Assembly: GCA_021805775.1 (NCBI GenBank)
Contig: JAJZED010000014.1
Coordinates: forward strand, 1-64,000
Source of the DNA: a bacterium
GTDB taxonomy: Bacteria > Vulcanimicrobiota > Vulcanimicrobiia > Vulcanimicrobiales > Vulcanimicrobiaceae
Reading direction: 5' to 3'
Length of the DNA stretch: 64,000 bases
The notes beneath the pieces are model-generated. The model saw only the letters and a program-made list of their open reading frames with translations. It did not search any database and had not been told where the DNA came from. Made by a program: the position numbers and the translations under genes. Shown piece after piece: positions 7,914-17,789 of this stretch (positions are counted from its first letter, which is position 1; each line of letters begins with the position of its first letter).

Positions 7914-10900
7914 ATGGGTGTAGAAAAACCATCGCCGTTAGAGGACCCGAATCCGGACTATCGGGACGAGATCTGTGGCTATTTTGCTCGTCAACTGCTC
8001 GGGCCGTTTGATGGCGCAAACGAGGTGTTGCCAAACGCTCCTCGCACCCGTTACCTTCTCGGCATTCTTTACCCGCAAGAGTCAGCTCCGACAGATTTCT
8101 TATCTGAGGAAGAGATTCAGGATCTATCGGCCGATAGCGGTCTGGGAGCATCTGAACTCGGCGAGGGGCCAACGGACGAAGCAGTTGTCGTAACGAATGA
8201 TTGGCTACCTAGCTCGTTAGGCATCAGTTTCTACTGCACAGCGCGCCGGATACGATGCAAAATCTGGGGCGCCGCCTACGAAGCACAGCGGATCGGAAAA
8301 CGGCAGTGCTGGCGTCGCATCCCGATCTTTGAACGCGAGGCTCCGTCCGAACACATTATTGCCGCTCCGCCTCCGGGAACCACGAGCACACCACCGATTA
8401 AAGCGCTCGGCGATCGCGCCGAGCTTCGAACCGTATGGCGTCCGATTGGCGATGGCTTTCTCGTAACGGTGACTCTAATCAACGCGAGTTCTTTCCCTAA
8501 GTTGAAGAAGTCGTCTTCGAAGAAGGAGCAGCGCGCCCACGATGAGGCTTGCCTTCACCAAATAGGGTTTCGCTGCGAGCCAATAGAGGGGCATATTCCC
8601 GAGTATAAGACGGTAGCGCATGTCGTCCGCGATGACGAAGATGATGAACTGCGCCTTATGTATCGCGATGCGCGCGTCTTCGCCGTTGGACACGGATGTT
8701 CTGTTTCCTGGCCAGTTGGTTCTGCCTTGCACGCCGAACACGTTGAAACGGAACACATTCCTTCATATGAGGTAAGACCGCTCACATACGACCTCGAGGA
8801 CATTGACGGCAGGAAGAAAGACATCGCCGCGATCCTCCACCTGCCCACGCTCATCACATTTGACGTCAACGAGCTAGCGAGACGCCTTAACACGTTTGTC
8901 GACGTGTACGCGGATTGGATAGATCGCATAGAAGGCGTAGATATCCCGGCGATCCACGAAGACGCACGATCGCGAATCATTGGGCGACTCCGAGAAGTGA
9001 CCGCGCGCCTGCGGCGCGGAATAAATTTAATCGAAACGCGCGACGAGGTCTTGCAAGCGTTTAGGCTAGCAAACCGAGCGATGCTTATGCAACGTTATCG
9101 CACGAGAGAGATCATTCAAGATAAGGTTCACGATCGAACAAGAAGACTTCCGAAACAGATTGACTACGTCAGCTACAACTACTCGTGGAGACCATTTCAG
9201 CTTGCGTTTCAACTGCTGACCCTGGAGTCGGTCACCGATGAAAGCGCTCCGGATCGTGATGTAGTGGATTTGATCTGGTTTCCAACTGGAGGAGGCAAGA
9301 CGGAAGCCTACCTTGCAGTTGCCGCCTATACAATTTTCTCCAGAAGACTGCGGGACCGTGAGAAGGGTGCAGGCACTGCTGTTGTAACCCGGTACACGCT
9401 GACGTTGCTGACTGCACAACAGTTTCAGCGTGCCGCAACCATGATATGCGCTTGCGAGCAAATCAGGCTGAACAATCAGCCGGAGTTGGGAGACGCTCCC
9501 ATTTCGATCGGCTTATGGATTGGTGATGAACATACGCCAAACACGACCGTTAAGGCGCACGACAAGTTTCAAGAAGTGCTGGATTCTGATGAGCCATCGA
9601 ACCCATTTAATCTGCACCAGTGCCCCTGGTGCGGAACCGCAATAATCCCGACCAAGAAAGTTAATGATTTCCGAGCGTATGGCATTCGAAGCACTGAAGA
9701 TACATTCGGCTTCTTCTGTGCAAATGATACGTGTGAGTATACCGGTGGCCTCCCCGTTCAGGTCATAGACGACGAGCTGTATCGAAACCCGCCCAGCTTT
9801 CTTCTTGGTACCGTGGACAAATTTGCAATGTTGGCGTGGCATGACAGGCCTGCTGCCTTCTTTGGTTCTGAGGTATTCAAGCCGCCATCCTTGATTATTC
9901 AGGATGAATTGCACCTTTTGTCCGGCCCGCTTGGGACAACCGTTGGCCTATACGAAGCAGCTATTGAAGCGCTGATTGAACTGCGGGGGGCGCTTCCGAA
10001 GGTAATCGCTTCCACCGCAACCATTCGAAGAGCCGGAGACCAGGTAACGGGCTTGTTTGGCCGGCGCCGCACGAGCGTCTTCCCGGCGCCTGGAATTGAT
10101 GCGGGCGACTCGTTTTTTGCTCGTGTCGATACAGAAAGCCCAGGACGTCGCTACGTGGGGGTAATGCCACAAAGTCACTCGACCCAGACCAGCCTCGTAA
10201 ATACATCCGCGGCGCTGCTGCAAGTCGTGCTGGAAATGGAGTTCCTCGACATTGAAGCGAAGGATGCGTACTGGACGCTCGTAATGTATCACAATAGCCT
10301 GCGTGAGCTCGGTCGAACCGTCACGCTCGCGAAGGATGACATCCCGCTCCGCCTCGAGGCTTGGACTTCATCAAGTCCGGAGCGCTGCCGTGACATCAAC
10401 GAAGACAATGTGATTGAGCTTCGTAGTCGTATCGGTAGCGATCAGCTTACAGCGCGCCTGCAGCAGCTGAAGGCAACGATCGGAGACGAGGATTGCCTAT
10501 CGATTGTCGCGTGTACAAATATTTTTTCGGTCGGCGTCGATGTCTCCCGGCTTGGCGTTATGTTAATGAACGGGCAACCAAAATCGACTTCCGAGTACAT
10601 CCAGGCCACGAGCCGAGTGGGTCGCGGAAAATACCCCGGCCTTGTCGTTGCACTGTACGGGCCAACGCGTCCACGCGACAGGTCTCATTACGAGCAGTTC
10701 TTGTCCTACCACTCAGCTTTGTATAAGCATGTGGAGCCGACGAGCGTTACGCCGTTTTCTCCACCATCGCGCGAACGGGCGCTGCATGCTGGTTACGTAA
10801 TACTTATGCGCCACTGGGGTGAGCTAGCTCGAGACGATCAAGCGGGCAGTTTTCGTGCTGGGGACTCGAAGTCGATAGAAGCGCGAGATATGCTTCTCGC

Positions 10901-11159
10901 TCACATCATGCGCGCGGACCCGGAAGAGTATGAAGCATCTAAGAAGCATTTAGACGAACTCATGACGGAGTGGGATGGCCTTGCAGTCGCAGCCATCAAT
11001 AACCGACGCTATTTATACTACAAATCGAGCGGCAAGAGTCAGGCCAACCTCCTCAAAGTGTTTGGCCGCCGAGGAGAGGGCTGGCCAACACTTACCAGTA
11101 TGAGGAGTGTCGATGTACCGTGTCGGGTGTGGGTACTCGGTGAGAGCGACCATCAATGA
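7914..11159 (+). CDS. drmA: DrmA-like SF2 helicase (DISARM core)
   Basis: This protein of about 1081 aa has the layout of DrmA. The N-terminus reads YRDEICGYFARQLLGPFDG. A helicase Walker A, LIWFPTGGGKTEAYL, lies near residue 455. A Cys4-type zinc site (CPWCG with CANDTCEY) sits inside the motor. DELHLLSGPLGTTVGLYE replaces a DEAH box, and NIFSVGVDVSRLGVM with ATSRVGRGK gives motifs V and VI. DrmA with DrmB forms the DNA-translocating core of DISARM, which restricts incoming phage DNA. I prefer ATG 7914, which is preceded by AGGTGG; an in-frame TTG at 7863 would add 17 residues. Its stop overlaps drmB by 4 nt. Confidence 0.87.
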   Translation: MGVEKPSPLEDPNPDYRDEICGYFARQLLGPFDGANEVLPNAPRTRYLLGILYPQESAPTDFLSEEEIQDLSADSGLGASELGEGPTDEAVVVTNDWLPSSLGISFYCTARRIRCKIWGAAYEAQRIGKRQCWRRIPIFEREAPSEHIIAAPPPGTTSTPPIKALGDRAELRTVWRPIGDGFLVTVTLINASSFPKLKKSSSKKEQRAHDEACLHQIGFRCEPIEGHIPEYKTVAHVVRDDEDDELRLMYRDARVFAVGHGCSVSWPVGSALHAEHVETEHIPSYEVRPLTYDLEDIDGRKKDIAAILHLPTLITFDVNELARRLNTFVDVYADWIDRIEGVDIPAIHEDARSRIIGRLREVTARLRRGINLIETRDEVLQAFRLANRAMLMQRYRTREIIQDKVHDRTRRLPKQIDYVSYNYSWRPFQLAFQLLTLESVTDESAPDRDVVDLIWFPTGGGKTEAYLAVAAYTIFSRRLRDREKGAGTAVVTRYTLTLLTAQQFQRAATMICACEQIRLNNQPELGDAPISIGLWIGDEHTPNTTVKAHDKFQEVLDSDEPSNPFNLHQCPWCGTAIIPTKKVNDFRAYGIRSTEDTFGFFCANDTCEYTGGLPVQVIDDELYRNPPSFLLGTVDKFAMLAWHDRPAAFFGSEVFKPPSLIIQDELHLLSGPLGTTVGLYEAAIEALIELRGALPKVIASTATIRRAGDQVTGLFGRRRTSVFPAPGIDAGDSFFARVDTESPGRRYVGVMPQSHSTQTSLVNTSAALLQVVLEMEFLDIEAKDAYWTLVMYHNSLRELGRTVTLAKDDIPLRLEAWTSSSPERCRDINEDNVIELRSRIGSDQLTARLQQLKATIGDEDCLSIVACTNIFSVGVDVSRLGVMLMNGQPKSTSEYIQATSRVGRGKYPGLVVALYGPTRPRDRSHYEQFLSYHSALYKHVEPTSVTPFSPPSRERALHAGYVILMRHWGELARDDQAGSFRAGDSKSIEARDMLLAHIMRADPEEYEASKKHLDELMTEWDGLAVAAINNRRYLYYKSSGKSQANLLKVFGRRGEGWPTLTSMRSVDVPCRVWVLGESDHQ

Positions 11160-12994
11160 GCCGCGCAAATAGAGAGATCAGGATTTCTCAAACGATCGTC
11201 CCGTTCGGCGTCGGCGCGATTTACACAATATTCGGAGAGTCGTTTGTCGCCTGTGACACGGCGCTGTGGCCTAAGGGAATGAACATGCGGAGGGTTCGCG
11301 CGGAAGCACTGCGGCGGTCCCTGGGCGTAGAGGAGCTGCTATCGCCTCTGTCGGCCGACGTAAAAAAAGCCGGGCTACCTTACATGAGGTTTCCCGAGTG
11401 GATGTTTTGCCAGAATAAACGATGTAAGCGTCTCATCAAATGGAATCGGGACGAAGAGAAAATCGGCGAGCCAGCGACGTGCTTCTCTTGTGGGTCAAAC
11501 AAGCCGCTTGCGCCAATGCGTTTCATTTTGGTTTGCAAAAATGGACACTTCGCTGACGTGCCGTGGCACCGGTGGGCCCATGTCGGCAAAGCATTTTGTG
11601 ATAAGCCGAAGGATTTGAAATATGAAGGTGTTAGGGACGCTGGCTCAGGTCTCGCCTCCCTTATTGTTCGCTGTAATACGTGCAAAGCTAGCCGCTCGCT
11701 GAGCGGGATCACATTGACTGATAGTATGCGTGCGCTTGGAGTCGTGTGTACTGGCAAGCATCCGTGGCAGGGTGCTGCGCGCGTCGAAGCGTGTGCTGAG
11801 CCGATGCGCGTTGTCCAACGCGGTGCTAGTAACGTCTACTTTGCCGTGCTGCGGTCTGCCCTAGACATCCCACAGGCTAACGGCGCCATCGAGGACGACG
11901 AAAATGTCGCAGTTCGAAATCATCCCGATTTCGAGCCGCTCCTTCGACACTGGAAAAAGACGGGACATAGGGGCGCTATGGTCGATCCATGCCTCGATTC
12001 AATTGAGACGGACACTGGCATATCGCGACCTCAGATTGTCGCCATCGTGCAACGTGAGCTTACGGAAGCACCCGCGCAAGGCGAATCTGACATCGCGGTG
12101 ACTGAATGGCTGGCGTTGAGAGAAGAGCATGACGAGGAGGGTTATAAATCCCCGCTAATCACGAGGAGAACACCGCTCATGTGGCCGGGAGCCGGTGATA
12201 TTGTACAGCAGATCGCGGATCGAATTAAAGACATAATGCTCGTGACGCGCCTAAAGGAGGCGCGGGCGCTTGTCGGATTCTCTCGCCTGGAACCTGACGC
12301 GCGCATGCTTCGAACCGACTTGACGTCGGCGGGCTCCGCGCGATTGGTGCAATGGGTTCCGACGATCGAAGTATTTGGTGAGGGAGTATTTCTCGAATTC
12401 AATGAGTCGCTGGTGAGAGAGTGGGAACAGCGAAAGCCTGTTATCGCTCGCAGTGAAAAAATGATCGATCGCCTCGAAGGCAGTACCCTCGCAAGCGCGA
12501 TCTTGAAGCAAAGACTACCCTGGCAGCATATCGATGCCCGCTTCATCATGCTCCATAGCTTCGCCCACTTGATTATGCGCGAGCTATGCTATGAAACGGG
12601 ATATTCAAGCGCTGCGCTCTCCGAGCGGGTTTATGCTCGCCCTAGCAGCGATCCCGTTCCGCAGGCCGGCATCTTGATTTATACTGCTGCCGGTGATTCC
12701 GAAGGAACTCTCGGCGGTCTCGTACGGCAAGGTCAAGCTCCTCGGTTAATGAGCTCGATACTCAAAGCGTTGGAGTCAGCGATTTGGTGTTCGGCCGATC
12801 CGCTGTGTCGTGAAAGCGATGGTCAAGGATATGACCGCACAAATCTGGCCGCTTGCCATGCATGTTCCCTGTTGCCCGAAACGAGCTGCATATCGGGAAA
12901 CATGTTGCTCGATAGGTCGCTTGTTGTCGGACCACAAGGAGAGGAAGATCTAGGCTATTTCCCCGATCCAACTTGTTCATTAGGTGACGTATGA
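11156..12994 (+). CDS. drmB: DrmB-like DUF1998 protein (DISARM core)
   Basis: The 612-aa product opens with ISQTIVPFGVGAIYTI, the typical DrmB start. A zinc-ribbon-like region follows near residues 83-140 (CQNKRCKRLI, CFSCGSN, LVCKNGHFADVPWHRW). A C-terminal DUF1998 domain contains LHSFAHLIMRELCYETGYSS, GDSEGTLGGLV and a Cys cluster (NLAACHACSLLPETSC). DrmB binds DrmA, and together they engage unmethylated or 5'-end-bearing phage DNA in studied DISARM. ATGA overlaps join it to drmA upstream and to the next gene, so it sits inside one transcription unit. No damage is visible. Confidence 0.87.
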   Translation: MSRANREIRISQTIVPFGVGAIYTIFGESFVACDTALWPKGMNMRRVRAEALRRSLGVEELLSPLSADVKKAGLPYMRFPEWMFCQNKRCKRLIKWNRDEEKIGEPATCFSCGSNKPLAPMRFILVCKNGHFADVPWHRWAHVGKAFCDKPKDLKYEGVRDAGSGLASLIVRCNTCKASRSLSGITLTDSMRALGVVCTGKHPWQGAARVEACAEPMRVVQRGASNVYFAVLRSALDIPQANGAIEDDENVAVRNHPDFEPLLRHWKKTGHRGAMVDPCLDSIETDTGISRPQIVAIVQRELTEAPAQGESDIAVTEWLALREEHDEEGYKSPLITRRTPLMWPGAGDIVQQIADRIKDIMLVTRLKEARALVGFSRLEPDARMLRTDLTSAGSARLVQWVPTIEVFGEGVFLEFNESLVREWEQRKPVIARSEKMIDRLEGSTLASAILKQRLPWQHIDARFIMLHSFAHLIMRELCYETGYSSAALSERVYARPSSDPVPQAGILIYTAAGDSEGTLGGLVRQGQAPRLMSSILKALESAIWCSADPLCRESDGQGYDRTNLAACHACSLLPETSCISGNMLLDRSLVVGPQGEEDLGYFPDPTCSLGDV

Positions 12995-14148
12995 AGCTGC
13001 CAGCCTATAAGCTTCTATCGAAGGAGCAGGACCGCGTGAACAATCTCCCTCTCGATGGGTCTTATATTGTGGCTGGTCCCCCGGGAACCGGGAAAACCGT
13101 GGTAGCACTTTACCGGACGTCTCTACTCCAAAAGGAGCGGCAACAAGTACAACTCTTAACATATTCGCGCGTCCTTACGAATTATTTAGGAGCAGGAGTT
13201 GCAGATTTGAACCTCGCGGCCGGCGCCAGCACGTATCACCGCTGGGTTGACAACGAGTGGAAGGCTTTGAATCGTCGTAGAACGGATGGCGCTAAGCAGT
13301 GGAAAGTGCCAAATACTGGCGACTGGTACTCGTACGATTGGAACGCGATTCTGGATGCCGTCAACGAATTTCCTCCGGAGAAAGGAGGTCTTCCGTATCT
13401 AATTATCGACGAAGCGCAAGATTTTCCACGGGACTTTTTCAAGCTGGCCCGCTTCATTGCAAAAAATCTGACAGTATTCGCTGACGAAAATCAAACACTC
13501 ACCGATGAGAACTCTACAATAGCAGAGATACGCTCCGCGGCTGCGATTACGGCAGAGACGTTCTTTCTGACGAGGAACTACAGGAATACGCGGCAGATTG
13601 CAAGATTAGCGGGCCATTTCCACTCAGGCCTTCAAACAGGTATTCCGGAGCTTCCCACGCGTTTTGGTAAGCCGATCGTTCTCCAGGAAATGACGCCGGC
13701 TCAAGGCATCGATAGAATCTTGCGTTACCATGCTCTAAGGCCTTCGGCCGAGATCGGCGTTTTTTTGCCGACGATTGCAAAGGTGAAGCATTATGTTGCC
13801 GAGTTTTCGGAAAAGATAAAGAAAAAAGGCGCGATCCAGTACTACTATCGCGACAAGAAGGGCCCCCAGGACACCCTCAACTTTGAAAAGCCTGCAATTC
13901 GCATTCTCACATACAAGAGCGCAAAGGGGCTCGATTTCGACGCCGTATTTATACCCGAATTGGAGCGGTATGCTGGTGATGAGAATGGTGGCACGACTAG
14001 AATGCTGTTTTATGTGCTTCTTTCCCGCGCACGTGAGGAGTTGTTCCTCTTTTTTCACCGGAAGAGGTCAGGGCTGGTGTCCCTTATTGAGCAGTACATG
14101 GCTGAGGATGCGCCTATCAATGAACGGGAGCAAAGTGAAGTACGATGA
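12991..14148 (+). CDS. Minimal SF1 (UvrD/Rep-like) helicase in the drm operon
   Basis: This 385-aa protein has a full but compact SF1A motor without the usual large 1B/2B insertions: VAGPPGTGKTVVALY (Walker A, near residue 28), LLTYSRVL (Ia), LIIDEAQDFP (Walker B), VFADENQTL (III), LTRNYRNT (IV), LTYKSAKGLDFDAVFIP (V) and FYVLLSRAREEL (VI). ATGA overlaps couple it to drmB and to the next gene. It takes the position held by drmC or other accessory genes in classic DISARM. Its role (loading, remodelling or signalling) is unknown. The SF1 assignment is firm; a link to DrmAB is inferred from coupling. Confidence 0.8.
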   Translation: MKLPAYKLLSKEQDRVNNLPLDGSYIVAGPPGTGKTVVALYRTSLLQKERQQVQLLTYSRVLTNYLGAGVADLNLAAGASTYHRWVDNEWKALNRRRTDGAKQWKVPNTGDWYSYDWNAILDAVNEFPPEKGGLPYLIIDEAQDFPRDFFKLARFIAKNLTVFADENQTLTDENSTIAEIRSAAAITAETFFLTRNYRNTRQIARLAGHFHSGLQTGIPELPTRFGKPIVLQEMTPAQGIDRILRYHALRPSAEIGVFLPTIAKVKHYVAEFSEKIKKKGAIQYYYRDKKGPQDTLNFEKPAIRILTYKSAKGLDFDAVFIPELERYAGDENGGTTRMLFYVLLSRAREELFLFFHRKRSGLVSLIEQYMAEDAPINEREQSEVR

Positions 14149-15791
14149 AACGACCTTCTGGACGAGAGATGACCTTGATTGCGGCGGCGGATGAGCAACC
14201 GAAAAGGCGATCCTCGAAAAAACAACCCGGTGCACCGACGCCTCAATTGGAAACTGGCAGCGCTGCAGCGCCGACCCCTTTGACGCCGAGGTTGTACCTG
14301 TTAACGAACAACTTCAATATGCTGGACATCTTGGCATCCGGCTATGCGAAGCCTCGATCGGCGTACGGGAAGTACTACGAGGATTTACTTAGGTTCGCAG
14401 ACGGCTGGGTTCCTCTGGTGCCTGCTCCCGTTGACGGCGCATTGCAAAACGCCGTCTCTACCGAGCAGCTTTCTTTTCCGATATTGATTGAAACAAATGA
14501 TCTCAGCATCCCGTCTACCGCCCCTGAACCGTTTCACGGCGTGCACTTGATAAGGGGAGCCGTGCCGGTTTCTTTGATGAAGACCTTGCACTTTCGAAAC
14601 GACCAGGAGTGCATTAGATTTTATTCTCGCGAGTATGAGGGAATCGACTTCTCGCTTATCTCTGGTCAGGTGTCACCAGAACTCTTTTCTGAAGCGGTAG
14701 CATCCGGCAACCACGTGCTTCAAGCCTTGCAAAGAATGGCAGACGCTGAAATGCCGGAGAGCGGCGTGTACGGGGAGTACGATCGGAAAGCCGGAGCGCT
14801 TGCAGCCTTACTTGCGTTTCGCCACTATACAAGAGACGAAATCGCTACCGCATTGACGCTTTATAATATCGAAAAAACTCCAATTGAACGGCGAGATGCA
14901 ATGACGGCCCTTGGGTTTCCCGCAGTGGATCTTCTAACGTTGAAGGTGGATGAAAATGCCAGCCTCGATGACCTGCTCTTTGCCATTACGCTGCGCAGGT
15001 TCGAGGCGGTAGATCGTGCGGTTTCATGGGATCCGATAGCAATCCTTTCGCATATTAGACGAGATTTTGATGAGCGTCGGCCCGCCGCCTCGAATGCAGA
15101 ATCGCTGGAGTCAGTATTCACCTACATTCATCGGGTCCTCACTCTGGACGCCGAGTTCCGACCTTTCAAGCGCGACTCAGGACACGCGGCTGGGAAAGCT
15201 CTGTTGTTGGCACTTCTCCGCCCGAACATTCGCGAGTTTCTTAACTGGCCTCGTTCTGAAACTGGCTCTGATGATATAACAGATGCTATTGCTGCGACGT
15301 TGATCGGCACGCTCTCGGGGCTTCAACTGTTGCCTCTGTCGGTGCGTCCTCCGGAGGTGGCGCAGTTTTTATCGATGTGGCAGGCGGCTGTTTTGAACAC
15401 TGGCATCAAGGCAGCGCTGCCGATTGCGGTACCGGCGGCGGGTACGGTGGTAGATGACATCATAAAGGCGTCTTGGCAGGTAAGGTCACCGGCCACGGTG
15501 AGCTATCACAAGCCTGCGGATTCTGTCTCAGGTCAGATCACAATAGAAGACCTTGTGAAAAAAGGTTGGACCGAGTGCATCATCACTGTCATTGATGCGG
15601 CGCCAGTTGGAAGCGTAGAGATATCCACCGCGACCGAGAAAGGTCGTGTGCGCATTCAATTGCGCGGAACGGCCATTATGCGACATGAGGTTGACCGTGA
15701 AGCGACGGCACGTCGCATGTCCGCGCCTGAAGGGGGCGTCGCGGCTCTAAAGGGTACGAAGGCGAAATCAAAACAACATCGACGGCCTTGA
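14145..15791 (+). CDS. Unrecognised 548-aa protein of the drm operon
   Basis: I do not recognise this protein. It begins with a basic, low-complexity tail (DEQPKRRSSKKQPG), followed by TPRLYLLTNNFNMLDILASG, AYGKYYEDLLRFADGWVPLV and several helical stretches, and it ends in another Lys/Arg-rich tail. The early segment faintly recalls the start of DarT-type ADP-ribosyltransferases (a strand, then a helix and an xxGxxKP turn), but no catalytic residues can be assigned. No Walker, nuclease or membrane motifs are seen. It overlaps the SF1 helicase gene by 4 nt and is followed 24 nt later by the nuclease-helicase, so it is an integral member of the cassette. Confidence 0.7.
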   Translation: MKRPSGREMTLIAAADEQPKRRSSKKQPGAPTPQLETGSAAAPTPLTPRLYLLTNNFNMLDILASGYAKPRSAYGKYYEDLLRFADGWVPLVPAPVDGALQNAVSTEQLSFPILIETNDLSIPSTAPEPFHGVHLIRGAVPVSLMKTLHFRNDQECIRFYSREYEGIDFSLISGQVSPELFSEAVASGNHVLQALQRMADAEMPESGVYGEYDRKAGALAALLAFRHYTRDEIATALTLYNIEKTPIERRDAMTALGFPAVDLLTLKVDENASLDDLLFAITLRRFEAVDRAVSWDPIAILSHIRRDFDERRPAASNAESLESVFTYIHRVLTLDAEFRPFKRDSGHAAGKALLLALLRPNIREFLNWPRSETGSDDITDAIAATLIGTLSGLQLLPLSVRPPEVAQFLSMWQAAVLNTGIKAALPIAVPAAGTVVDDIIKASWQVRSPATVSYHKPADSVSGQITIEDLVKKGWTECIITVIDAAPVGSVEISTATEKGRVRIQLRGTAIMRHEVDREATARRMSAPEGGVAALKGTKAKSKQHRRP

Positions 15792-15815
15792 CGGGGAAAG
15801 GTCGACAGGTTTGCG

Positions 15816-17789
15816 ATGATAAAGTTGGTGGGTGATCTTGAAGGCAGTGAGTATGAGGCCGCGTGTGAGCTTAGAGAGTCTATAGCGCGAGCATGGCCGG
15901 ACATTGCAGACGATCGAAATAAATTGGATGAGATCATTATTGTAATAGGTGGCCAGATCTTTGGAGGAGCCGTTCAAGATCTAGATCTCGCGGTTCTTCT
16001 ATCTCTATCGCGTAGCAGAATCGTCAAATCCTTAACACGGGTTCGGGCGGATGATACGCCATATGAGTTTGGCGTCCAGCACGCCTGTATCTTAATTGAG
16101 GTGAAAGATCACTCGAAAGCCACGCAAAGCGTTCGGTTTCAAGGCGGGAGCGTCATGGTGCGGTATGGCGAGAAATGGCACAACGCCACGAAGCAGTGCG
16201 CTGCGCAAGTGCGTGTGCTAAAGGCCCTAATCGAAAATATCGGCGCGATTCCGCCGTTTGTCCACGGCCTTGTCTGGCTCCGAAATCTTGAAGAGGACGA
16301 GCATCCGGGCTTTCTTACGAATAATCTAGCTGGACGCGAGCTTGACTGGCAGAGTCTGCTGGATCAAGCGGAGGCGGTTCACCCGGGACAATTCGCACGA
16401 TATGCAAACAACGGCTCCGCAGGGCAATTTCGTCATATTTTCGATGTGCTAGCGCGAACAAAAGAGGTTACGCCACTCGATCGCCGGCGCATGGACGAAG
16501 TGATTCGATCAGGCATTCCCCAGAGCCTTGTGGATGTCGTCGGTAGAAAGATGCTCGTGCTTCGTGGTCACGCAGGCTCCGGAAAAACGGCGACCCTGTT
16601 GCGGTTGGCGTACAGCTTGCATCTCGATCAGAATGCAAAAGTTCTGATTCTAACGTATAACCGTGCTCTAGTTGCTGATTTGCGAAGACAGCTCGACTTG
16701 TTGGGAGTCCCCGCAGCAGTTCAATCAAGAGGCATTCACGTCGAAACCGTCCTCACGTTCTTTACAAAGTGGCTAAAAAATGACATCAGCGGTGTGGACT
16801 ACGAGCAGCCAGGAGGTCATTTTGACAATATGCTATATTCGAAAGCGGTGGACGAGTGCCTCAAGTACGTCTTAAATGGCGCCATTACGGGTCGAGACAT
16901 CGCGGAAGCAAAAGATGAAGAGCATACGGGACAGGAACTCTCTTGGACCTATGTACTCGTGGACGAGGGCCAAGACTCTCCAAAGAATGAGCGCGATTTG
17001 CTGCGGGGACTCTACGATTGCCGCTCCATTATTGTGGCCGACGGCATTGACCAACTGGTGCGTCAGAATCCATTGTGCGACTGGACGGAACGCTTGGACC
17101 CCTCGGTTAAGGCCCACATAGAGCAGCTTCCCGAGTGCAGGCGAATGCAGAGCGGACTGGTAGATTTCTGTAATGCCTTCGCTTCAAGGCTTGGTCTTCA
17201 TGGATCGAAACTGAAGCCTAGTTCCCAGGTCGCCGGGGGCCGGATAATCGTCATTGAAGGCAATTATTTCGCTGACAGATCACTGCACGACGAGCTACGG
17301 TCCGGAAATGCCAAAGCTGGCAATAAGGGTCTCGACATGCTTTTCTGCGTTCCTCCATCGTGGGTTGAAAGGGGGCGCGAAGGCGAAAAAGATTCCACGG
17401 CGGCCAAGCGTCTAAGGCTGTGGAACGAGAAAATTTGGAATGGTGTCTCCGACCTTGAGAGAATTCAATTTCCGTTGGATGTTGAGCAACTACGAATCGT
17501 CCAGTACGACTCGTCTCGTGGACTGGAAGGGTGGGTCGTAGTCAACTTTGCGTTCGACGACTTTTTCGCATATAAGTATGAAACTTGGGAGCCTCTAGCC
17601 GTTGATGGCGTGGCGGTGGACAAGGAGCAAGAACGGCATAAATTTGCAGCAGCCTGGTCGATGATTCCGTTGACGCGAGCAATGGAGACACTGGTAATTA
17701 GCGTCGGTAAGCACGACTCACCGGTCAAATCCGCATTACGAGCAACCCAATCGGTTTTGCCGGAGATCGTCGAATGGCGTACCCTGTAG
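15816..17789 (+). CDS. NERD-like nuclease fused to SF1 helicase
   Basis: The N-terminal 170 residues resemble a NERD/PD-(D/E)xK nuclease: IFGGAVQDLDLAVLL supplies acidic residues and CILIEVKDHSKAT supplies the ExK element. From about residue 245 there is an SF1 motor: LRGHAGSGKTATLLRL (Walker A), VLVDEGQDSP (Walker B), IIVADGIDQLV (III), ECRRM (IV), YDSSRGLEGWVVVNF (V) and PLTRAMETLVIS (VI). A GGGGAAAGG ribosome site precedes ATG 15816. It is the last gene of the coupled drmA-drmB cassette and gives it a plausible DNA-degrading activity. The IS element begins 63 bp after its stop, leaving the gene whole. Confidence 0.8.
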   Translation: MIKLVGDLEGSEYEAACELRESIARAWPDIADDRNKLDEIIIVIGGQIFGGAVQDLDLAVLLSLSRSRIVKSLTRVRADDTPYEFGVQHACILIEVKDHSKATQSVRFQGGSVMVRYGEKWHNATKQCAAQVRVLKALIENIGAIPPFVHGLVWLRNLEEDEHPGFLTNNLAGRELDWQSLLDQAEAVHPGQFARYANNGSAGQFRHIFDVLARTKEVTPLDRRRMDEVIRSGIPQSLVDVVGRKMLVLRGHAGSGKTATLLRLAYSLHLDQNAKVLILTYNRALVADLRRQLDLLGVPAAVQSRGIHVETVLTFFTKWLKNDISGVDYEQPGGHFDNMLYSKAVDECLKYVLNGAITGRDIAEAKDEEHTGQELSWTYVLVDEGQDSPKNERDLLRGLYDCRSIIVADGIDQLVRQNPLCDWTERLDPSVKAHIEQLPECRRMQSGLVDFCNAFASRLGLHGSKLKPSSQVAGGRIIVIEGNYFADRSLHDELRSGNAKAGNKGLDMLFCVPPSWVERGREGEKDSTAAKRLRLWNEKIWNGVSDLERIQFPLDVEQLRIVQYDSSRGLEGWVVVNFAFDDFFAYKYETWEPLAVDGVAVDKEQERHKFAAAWSMIPLTRAMETLVISVGKHDSPVKSALRATQSVLPEIVEWRTL

